Shown: positions 1 through 5,472 of the stretch, in pieces | Position numbering within the stretch: position 1 is the first letter of the stretch | Layout: each line of letters starts with the position of its first letter | Source of the DNA: an uncultured Aquimonas sp. | GTDB taxonomy: Bacteria > Pseudomonadota > Gammaproteobacteria > Xanthomonadales > Xanthomonadaceae | Direction: 5' to 3' | DNA length: 5,472 nt | NCBI GenBank assembly: GCA_946481615.1 | Contig: CAMLOR010000234.1 | Span: forward strand, 1-5,472 | Made by a program: the position numbers and the translations under genes | The notes under the pieces: model-generated | Told to the model about the DNA's origin: nothing | The model's database searches: none | The model's input: only the letters and a program-made list of their open reading frames with translations

Positions 1-2
1 CC

Positions 3-1042
<1,040 letters not shown>

Positions 1043-1046
<4 letters not shown>

Positions 1047-1525
1047 GCGCACGGCCCGCCTGGCGCGAACCGATGCTGTGGCTGGTGCTGGCGCTGCCTG
1101 CCGCAGTGCTGGGCGCGGCCGCGTGGACCATCGTCTGCGCCGCGGGCGGCACCGATGCGACCGGCGCGCAGGTGCGGCGCACCGCGCAGATCCAGGTCGA
1201 AGACCTCGGTCCCGATCGCGAAGCCGCACGGCTCGGGCTCGCCGGCGAACTGCGCCTCGAGGATCGCGCGCTCGTCGTCCGCATCGACGGCGCACCGGGC
1301 GCCGAGTTCCTCAACGTGGTGCTCGAACATCCCGTGCACGCAGCGCTCGACCGCTCGCTCGTGCTCGCGATGCGCGACGGCGGCTGGCAAGCGCCGCTCG
1401 AAGACCTCGACACCGGACACGCCTGGAACGTGCGTGCCACCGAGGCCGCCGGCCACTGGCGCCTGCAAGGACGCTGGAACGCGAACGCGGCCGGCGCCAC
1501 GCTGCGGCCGGCCTTCGAACGCTGA
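1043..1525 (+). CDS. ccoH: CcoH/FixH family cbb3 oxidase assembly protein
   Basis: Small membrane protein of the FixH family, 160 residues, the usual size. Family members associate with the cbb3 oxidase complex and are needed for its assembly or stability; their biochemical activity is unknown. One N-terminal membrane span (about residues 11-35, starting at MLWLVLALP) is followed by a periplasmic beta-rich domain with a typical FixH tail: HPVHAALDR, then a GW..PLEDLDTGHAW stretch and a final WRLQGRW. The GTG at 1043 is chosen because it overlaps the ccoG stop as GTGA and leaves a short basic cytoplasmic leader; an ATG at 1073 would begin right at the membrane span. No clear Shine-Dalgarno is seen, so coupling to ccoG is likely. 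The usual YYKxGLxIN-like segment after the span appears replaced by VRRTAQIQV. The assignment rests on position, topology and the C-terminal pattern rather than a signature motif. Confidence 0.85.
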
Positions 1526-4173
1526 TGGACGCGCCGGTCCGCTGCCACCATTGCGGCGAAGTCGCCGGCGGCGACGCTTCGCTCGTCGAACTCGACGGCG
1601 CCCTGGCACCGATGTGCTGCGAGGGCTGCGCGGCGGCGGCGCTCTTCATCCGCGACGCGGGCCTCGACGACTACTATCGCCTGCGGCAATCGGCGGCGGC
1701 GCGCGTCGACCCCCAGGCCGACGATTACGAGGCCTGGCTGCATCCCGACGTGCAATCGCAGCACGTGCGCGAGGTGAGCAGCGGCAGCGAGATCACCGTG
1801 GTGATCGACGGGATGCGCTGCGCGGCCTGCGCCTGGCTGATCGATCGCGCGCTGGCGCGCGAGCACGGCGTGCTCGAAGTCGCGGCGAACGCCGTGACGG
1901 GCCGCGTGCGGCTGCGCTGGGACCCGGCGCGTGTCGCCCTGCCCGCGCTGCTGCGGCGGCTCGCAGGCCTGGGCTTCGCGCCGCACCTGGCCACCGGGCT
2001 CGCACGCGAAGCCGCGCGCCGCACGGAACGCCGCCGCGATCTGCTGCGCCTGGGCGTGGCAGCGCTCGGCGCACTGCAGGCCATGATGTTCGCCGAGGCG
2101 CTGTACCTCGACACGGCCGCGCAGATGCCGATCCCGACGCGCGATTTTCTGCGCTGGATCGCGCTGCTGGTGTCGACGCCGGTGGTGTTCTTCGCCGGCT
2201 GGCCATTCCTCGCCGGCGCCTGGCGCGAACTGCGCGCGCACCGTCCCGGCATGGACGCCTTGATCGGCACCTCGCTGCTGCTGGCCTTCGGTGCCAGCGT
2301 GGTCGAGACCCTGCGCGGCGGACCGCAGGTGTGGTTCGATGCCGCGGTGATGTTCGTGCTGCTGTTGCTGGCGGCGCGCCAGCTCGAAGCCTGGGCCCGG
2401 CAGCGTGCCAGCGCGCGCGTGGATGCTCTGGCAAGAGCGCGGCCCGCGCTGGCATGGCGCGAGATCGCGGGCGGCGGGCGCGAGCGCGTCGCCGCTTCGC
2501 GACTCATGCCTGGCGACATCGTGAACGTGTCGTGTGGCGAGGCGCTGCCCGCCGACGGCGTGCTGCTCGGCGACGCCTTGGCGGTGCCTGCCGAAACCGC
2601 GCATCCAGCGTCCGTGGCTGACGACGCGTTCGGCAACAACGCGCGTCCGGCATCGGCACGCAGCACGCGCGACGACGAAGCGCATCCGGCATCGGCCTGC
2701 GGCGAGCGCGACGACGAAACCTACCCGGCACCTGCCTGCGGCACGCTCGACGACGAGAGGCCCCCGGCAGCGGCTGCCGACGCATGCGGCAATGACGTCA
2801 ATGAACCCGCGCTTGTGCGGGCGTGGCTCGACGAATCGCTGCTCACCGGCGAGGCCGAGCCCGTCGCCCGCCATGCCGGCGACGAAGTGTTCGCCGGCAG
2901 CGTCTGCCGCGAGCAGCCGCTTCGGCTGCGGGTGACGCGCACGGGCGCGCAGATGCTGCTGTCGGACCTGGAGCGCCTGCTCGAGCGCGCGCAGGAGCAA
3001 CGGCCCCGCGTGGCGCAGGTTGCCGATCGCATCGCCTCGTGGTTCGTGCCGGCGATGTTCGGTGCGGCCGCGGCGGCGGGCATCGCGTGGTGGCAGATCG
3101 ATGCCGCGCGCACCGTCGAGATCGTGCTGGCCGTGTTGGCCGTGAGCTGCCCGTGCGCGCTGTCGTTGGCGGTGCCCGCGGCGCTCGCGGTGGCGCACGG
3201 AAGGCTGGCGTCGATCGGCGTGCTGTCGGTCGAGCCCGATGCCCTGTTCGCGCTGGCCGCGGCCGACACCGCCGTGTTCGACAAGACCGGCACGCTGACG
3301 CGCGGGCGGCCGGAACTGATCGCGTGCGATGTGTTCGACAACCTCGTCGATGCCGATCGCGCGCTGCGCATCGCCGCCGGGTTGCAGCGCGGCAGCGGAC
3401 ACGTGCTGGCGCAGGCGTTCGCGCATCGCGATCCGGCGATCGCCGAGGACGTGCGCAACGTGCCCGGATTCGGACTCGAGGGCCGCATCGGCGACCGGCG
3501 GCTTCGCCTCGGCCGCGCCGAGTTCGCCGCCGCCCGCGCCGACGATGGCGCGCTGTGGCTCGGCGACGGTTCGCGGGCTTTCGCGCGCTTCGTGGTGCGC
3601 GACGGACTGCGGCCGGAGGCCGCGTCCACGGTCGCGGCGCTGAAGCAGGCGGGCTTCGCGATCGAGATCTGCAGCGGCGACTCGCCGCAGACCGTCGATG
3701 CCGTGGCGGCCGCCGTCCACGCGGACGCGGCCACGGCGCGCTGCACGCCCGCGGACAAGCTCGCCCTGCTGCGCGCGCGGCAGGCCGCGGGCCGCCGCGT
3801 GCTGATGATCGGCGACGGCATCAACGACGCGCCCGTGCTGGCCGGCGCCGACGTCTCCATCGCCATCGGCAGCGGCGCCGCGCTCGCGCACCGCGCGGCC
3901 GATTTCGTGCTGGCAGGCGACACGCTGACGCGCATCCCGCAGGCCATCGCGCTGGCGCGCCGGGCGCGCCGCGTGGTGCGGCAGAACTTCGCCTGGGCGC
4001 TGGCCTACAACCTGCTCGCCCTGCCCTTCGCTGCCTGCGGACTCGTCACGCCGTGGCTCGCGGCGCTGGGCATGGCCGGCTCGTCGCTGGTGGTCACGCT
4101 CAATGCGCTGCGCATCGCACGCTCCATGCCTTCGGCGAGCGCAGCACCGCACGCTGCCACGGTGGCGTCGTGA
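1525..4173 (+). CDS. ccoI: Copper-transporting P1B-type ATPase CcoI/FixI with an actuator-domain insertion
   Basis: ATP-driven Cu(I) pump that supplies copper for the CuB centre of cbb3 oxidase, 882 residues. Domains in order: N-terminal cysteine-rich metal-binding region (C7-x2-C10; C31-C32-x2-C35), HMA-like domain with GMRCAAC (C99, C102), four membrane spans (about 174-290), actuator domain (about 290-500), and spans 5-6 with the copper-site CPC motif (C542, C544). Then come the phosphorylation and nucleotide domains: DKTGT with phospho-acceptor D586, a degenerate HP motif SGHVLA (H626), SGDS at 718-721 and GDGINDAP at 763-770. The final two spans carry Y828-N829 and M850-AGSS. The PADG (342-345) to DES (436-438) spacing is about 80 residues longer than normal because of a repeat-rich insertion, which explains the length above the usual 720-820. 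ATG at 1525 overlaps the ccoH stop by one base. All core catalytic motifs are intact, so it is probably functional. Confidence 0.96.
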   Translation: MDAPVRCHHCGEVAGGDASLVELDGALAPMCCEGCAAAALFIRDAGLDDYYRLRQSAAARVDPQADDYEAWLHPDVQSQHVREVSSGSEITVVIDGMRCAACAWLIDRALAREHGVLEVAANAVTGRVRLRWDPARVALPALLRRLAGLGFAPHLATGLAREAARRTERRRDLLRLGVAALGALQAMMFAEALYLDTAAQMPIPTRDFLRWIALLVSTPVVFFAGWPFLAGAWRELRAHRPGMDALIGTSLLLAFGASVVETLRGGPQVWFDAAVMFVLLLLAARQLEAWARQRASARVDALARARPALAWREIAGGGRERVAASRLMPGDIVNVSCGEALPADGVLLGDALAVPAETAHPASVADDAFGNNARPASARSTRDDEAHPASACGERDDETYPAPACGTLDDERPPAAAADACGNDVNEPALVRAWLDESLLTGEAEPVARHAGDEVFAGSVCREQPLRLRVTRTGAQMLLSDLERLLERAQEQRPRVAQVADRIASWFVPAMFGAAAAAGIAWWQIDAARTVEIVLAVLAVSCPCALSLAVPAALAVAHGRLASIGVLSVEPDALFALAAADTAVFDKTGTLTRGRPELIACDVFDNLVDADRALRIAAGLQRGSGHVLAQAFAHRDPAIAEDVRNVPGFGLEGRIGDRRLRLGRAEFAAARADDGALWLGDGSRAFARFVVRDGLRPEAASTVAALKQAGFAIEICSGDSPQTVDAVAAAVHADAATARCTPADKLALLRARQAAGRRVLMIGDGINDAPVLAGADVSIAIGSGAALAHRAADFVLAGDTLTRIPQAIALARRARRVVRQNFAWALAYNLLALPFAACGLVTPWLAALGMAGSSLVVTLNALRIARSMPSASAAPHAATVAS
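2599..2796 (+). repeat. Degenerate in-frame 39-bp tandem repeats inside ccoI (13-residue units)
   Basis: Three clear 39-base units at 2641-2679, 2680-2718 and 2719-2757 encode RPASARSTRDDE-A, HPASACGERDDE-T and YPAPACGTLDDE-R type peptides. Units 1 and 2 match at 33 of 39 bases and units 2 and 3 at 29 of 39. They are flanked by two more degenerate units: 2599-2640 (42 bases, HPASVADDAFGNNA) and 2758-2796 (PPAAAADACGND), which share an AxDAxGN core with each other. The reading frame is kept throughout. The array occupies residues 359-424 of CcoI, between the actuator PADG motif and the DESLLTGE catalytic loop. The peptide is rich in Ala, Pro, Asp and Glu and looks disordered. Confidence 0.85.
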
Positions 4174-4337
4174 CGATCCTCCTGCTGCTCGTGCCGCTGA
4201 GCCTCGTGCTGGTCGGCGCCGCCGTCGCGGCCTTCGCGTGGGCCGTACGCAGCGGGCAGTTCGACGATCTCGACACGCCCGCGCTCGACGCGCTCGCGAA
4301 CGACGACACGATGCAGGTGCAGCGCCATGCCGATTGA
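4170..4337 (+). CDS. ccoS: Cbb3-type cytochrome oxidase assembly protein CcoS
   Basis: Tiny single-span membrane protein of 55 residues, normal for CcoS. Loss of CcoS in other bacteria gives cbb3 oxidase lacking cofactors, so it acts late in maturation; the mechanism is not established. The first ~25 residues form one membrane helix that includes the family's PLSLxLV segment (residues 9-15). This leads into the conserved AFAWAVRSGQFDDLDTPA block at residues 22-39, which is diagnostic, followed by a short acidic tail. The GTG start at 4170 overlaps the ccoI stop as GTGA, the same junction type as ccoG/ccoH, and no other start fits before the membrane helix. The 3' end overlaps the next gene by 11 bases. 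No independent ribosome binding site stands out, so translation likely depends on ccoI. Confidence 0.94.
   Translation: MTILLLLVPLSLVLVGAAVAAFAWAVRSGQFDDLDTPALDALANDDTMQVQRHAD
4315..4319 (+). promoter_or_regulatory. Shine-Dalgarno-like AGGTG for the TauE/SafE gene
   Basis: AGGTG lies 7 bases before the ATG at 4327, inside the last codons of ccoS. It supports this ATG as the start of the downstream gene and gives it some initiation independent of coupling. The motif is short, and the match in GC-rich coding DNA could be chance. Confidence 0.4.
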
Positions 4338-5049
4338 CCTGCTCGCGCTCGGCGCCGCCTTCGTCACCGCGCTCGCGGGCGGGCTGCATTGCGTCGCGAT
4401 GTGCGGCGGCATCGCGACGGGCTTCGCCGTCCTGCTGCCGTCGGAGGCTTCGGCATGGCGGCACGCGGCCTGGCTCAACGCCGGGCGCGTGCTCGGCTAC
4501 GCCACCGCCGGCGCACTGGCCGGTGCGCTCGGCAATTCCGTGCTCGCCATCGCGCGCTCGCCTTGGCTCGCGCACGGCGCGCGCCTGGCCGCAGGCGCGC
4601 TGCTCGTGTTCGCCGCCCTGCGCCTGTTCGACCGCGGCGGAAAAATGCGCTGGCTGTCGAAGCCCGGCGGCACGCTGTGGCACCGCCTGCGCCCGCTGCA
4701 ACGCACGCTGCTGCCGGCCAACACCGTACCGAAGAAGCTTGCGCTCGGCGCCTTGTGGGGCTGGATGCCCTGCGGCCTCTCCACCACGCTGCTGGCGGTC
4801 GCGTGGCTGCAAGCCGATGCCGTGCAGGGCGCCGCGATCATGCTCGCCTTCGGACTGGGCACGCTGCCGCTTATGCTCGCACTCACGCGCAGCGGCGAAA
4901 CCATCGGTGCCGCGTTGCGCCGCCCGCACTTCCGCCATGCCGCCGGCAGCATGGTCCTCGCCAGCGGACTCGCAACCGCCGGCGCGCCCTGGCTGGCGCA
5001 GGTGCCAGCGCTGCATCGGACGCTCGCGGCGTTGGGGTGTCTGGCGTAA
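4327..5049 (+). CDS. TauE/SafE (DsbD_2-like) family membrane protein of the cbb3 assembly operon
   Basis: Polytopic inner-membrane protein of 240 residues with about six hydrophobic segments. The first carries GGLHCVAMCGG (H21, C22, M25, C26), the usual N-terminal signature of the family annotated as sulfite exporter TauE/SafE or DsbD transmembrane-like. N51-x-GR follows, and the second half repeats the fold with WGWMPCGL (P148, C149) and FGLGTLP (175-181). Family members often sit directly after ccoS, so a role in cbb3 oxidase maturation is more likely than sulfite export; the H-C-x3-C and MPC motifs could handle metal or thiol chemistry. That function is inference. The ATG at 4327 overlaps ccoS by 11 bases and has an AGGTG seven bases upstream. 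This is the last gene of the operon in the window; hemN or fnr-like genes, often next, are absent from the remaining 420 bases. Confidence 0.88.
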   Translation: MPIDLLALGAAFVTALAGGLHCVAMCGGIATGFAVLLPSEASAWRHAAWLNAGRVLGYATAGALAGALGNSVLAIARSPWLAHGARLAAGALLVFAALRLFDRGGKMRWLSKPGGTLWHRLRPLQRTLLPANTVPKKLALGALWGWMPCGLSTTLLAVAWLQADAVQGAAIMLAFGLGTLPLMLALTRSGETIGAALRRPHFRHAAGSMVLASGLATAGAPWLAQVPALHRTLAALGCLA

Positions 5050-5170
5050 CGGGCTGCAACCAACGTTCGTGTGGACGCGGGGAATGCAGCGCCGGATGCA
5101 CGGCGGGACGCGAGGGCGCACGGGGGTTCGGGGATGGGTTGCGCCGCCCGCGCGTTTCACGCGCGGGTCC

Positions 5171-5191
5171 CCTCCGGTCGCCGGGGGTTTT
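5171..5191 (+). terminator. Weak intrinsic-terminator candidate downstream of the operon
   Basis: CCTCCGG (5171-5177) pairs with CCGGGGG (5181-5187) around a TCG loop, a 7-bp stem with one G-T pair, followed at once by TTTT (5188-5191). It lies about 120 bases after the last stop codon in the operon direction. The T-run is short and also belongs to the next hairpin (5188-5219), so termination here is uncertain. Confidence 0.25.
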
Positions 5192-5219
5192 CGATCGCAC
5201 CTCCATGTGCGAACGAAAA
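5188..5219. repeat. Hairpin with 13-bp arms inside the 208-bp element
   Basis: TTTTCGATCGCAC (5188-5200) and GTGCGAACGAAAA (5207-5219) are inverted copies with one mismatch in the middle and a 6-base loop, CTCCAT. It is the longest stem in the element core and is nearly symmetrical, so it would form on either strand. Confidence 0.7.
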
Positions 5220-5337
5220 CTGCGCGCATCCTGCGCGCACCGGCTTCGCCGGCCTGATCCGGCGACCTGCGGCGGCTTCACACATCCCCGAACCCCCGAG
5301 CGCCCCCGCGTCCTCCGACTGTCGACGCGGTTCGTAC

Positions 5338-5354
5338 GCGTAGAGCAGCTACGC
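5338..5354. repeat. Small hairpin between the two repeat elements
   Basis: GCGTAG (5338-5343) and CTACGC (5349-5354) form a perfect 6-bp stem around AGCAG. No T-run follows on either strand, so it is not a typical terminator. Confidence 0.4.
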
Positions 5355-5363
5355 ACCTCCGGC

Positions 5364-5439
5364 ATTCCCGCGCAGGCGGGAATCCAGGTGCGAGGAACTT
5401 CGTTATGCACCGCACCTGGGTCCCCGCCTTCGCGGGGAC
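5364..5439. repeat. Inverted pair of dRS3-like palindromes (REP/BIME-like composite)
   Basis: The first palindrome, 5364-5383, fits ATTCCC-N8-GGGAAT exactly, the consensus of the Neisseria dRS3 repeat; its stem is 8 bp around GCAG. The second, 5420-5439, is GTCCCCGC-CTTC-GCGGGGAC, an 8-bp perfect stem of the same family in opposite orientation. Between them CCAGGTGCG (5384-5392) and CGCACCTGG (5411-5419) form a perfect 9-bp inverted repeat, so the whole unit can also pair end to end. Such palindromes are dispersed through many beta- and gammaproteobacterial intergenic regions; in Neisseria dRS3 serves as a target for phage-type integration. No transposase is nearby. Confidence 0.85.
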
Positions 5440-5472
5440 GACGAAAGGGGTGAGGTGTGCTCTTGCCGGGGT

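Larger units (their letters stand above)
5106..5313. repeat. 208-bp element with 33-bp inverted termini and a multi-hairpin core
   Basis: Bases 5106-5138 and 5281-5313 are inverted copies matching at 30 of 33 positions; mismatches are at 5113, 5120 and 5137. The pairing continues weakly inward through GCCGCC (5143-5148) with GGCGGC (5271-5276). The 142-base core holds back-to-back hairpins: 5147-5167 (9-bp stem), 5171-5187 (7 bp, one G-T), 5188-5219 (12 of 13), 5221-5239 (7 bp) and 5240-5252 (5 bp). The whole could fold as a long stem closing a cloverleaf-like multi-branch. It has no coding capacity that looks real. It may be a non-autonomous interspersed element or a structured RNA; copy number elsewhere is unknown from this window. 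Confidence 0.75.
5050..5472. other. Non-coding, repeat-filled intergenic region
   Basis: I see no credible gene on either strand after the last stop codon. Short open frames here run through inverted repeats and have no family-like pattern; one spells the WIPACAGM peptide that is a by-product of dRS3-type palindromes. Bases 5050-5105 hold nothing recognisable. 5106-5313 is a structured inverted-repeat element, 5338-5354 a small hairpin, 5364-5439 a palindrome pair, and 5440-5472 nothing clear. No TTGAT-N4-ATCAA (FNR/Anr-type) site and no convincing promoter was seen. Confidence 0.75.

Noticed and set aside
2599..2796. CRISPR-like array in the 39-base repeats.
   Set aside because: Units are contiguous and degenerate, with no unique spacers, and they are translated in frame within ccoI.
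2791..2803. TGACGTCA palindrome inside the ccoI insertion.
   Set aside because: An 8-base palindrome within coding sequence with no supporting promoter context; chance is the simplest explanation.
5147..5167. Nine-bp GC hairpin as an operon terminator.
   Set aside because: The stem is strong, but it is followed by TCCCCTCC rather than a T-run; it is better explained as one of the hairpins of the 208-bp element.
5071..5343. Plus-strand 90-codon open frame in the intergenic region.
   Set aside because: It lies almost wholly within the 208-bp structured element, has no ribosome site or recognisable domain, and its composition follows the hairpins.
4883..5410. Minus-strand open frame starting MHNEVPRTWIPACAGM.
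   Set aside because: The WIPACAGM peptide is what dRS3-type palindromes spell when translated, and the rest runs through the inverted-repeat element and into the antisense of the last gene.

Overview
The window is a high-GC bacterial segment with strong codon bias. It holds the distal part of a cbb3-type cytochrome c oxidase assembly operon (ccoG-ccoH-ccoI-ccoS, also called fixGHIS), a fifth co-oriented membrane-protein gene of the TauE/SafE (DsbD_2-like) family, and then about 420 bases of non-coding, repeat-filled DNA. The gene content and order point to a proteobacterium with a microaerobic respiratory branch. The GC level and the dRS3-like palindromes suggest a gamma- or betaproteobacterium, perhaps in or near the Xanthomonadales; that placement is inference only.

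Layout, all genes on the + strand: 3-1046 is the C-terminal part of CcoG (5' end outside the window), a membrane iron-sulfur protein. 1043-1525 is CcoH/FixH. 1525-4173 is CcoI/FixI, a copper P1B-type ATPase that carries a large repeat-built insertion in its actuator domain. 4170-4337 is CcoS. 4327-5049 is the TauE/SafE-family protein. Every neighbouring pair overlaps by 1 to 11 bases, so the five genes are almost certainly one translationally coupled transcript. Its promoter lies upstream of the window.

How they work together: in established cbb3 biogenesis, CcoG acts as a cupric reductase, CcoI moves copper across the inner membrane toward the CuB site of subunit CcoN, CcoH is a small membrane assembly partner, and CcoS is a tiny single-span protein needed for cofactor-containing, active oxidase. 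The last gene encodes a polytopic protein with an H-C-x3-C motif that commonly travels with ccoGHIS; its exact role is not settled.

Downstream (5050-5472) I see no gene. There is a 208-base element with 33-base inverted termini (30 of 33 matching), whose core folds into at least five back-to-back hairpins. It is followed by a pair of inverted dRS3-like palindromes joined by a perfect 9-base inverted repeat. The best candidates for something undescribed are this 208-base structured element and the repeat insertion inside the copper ATPase.
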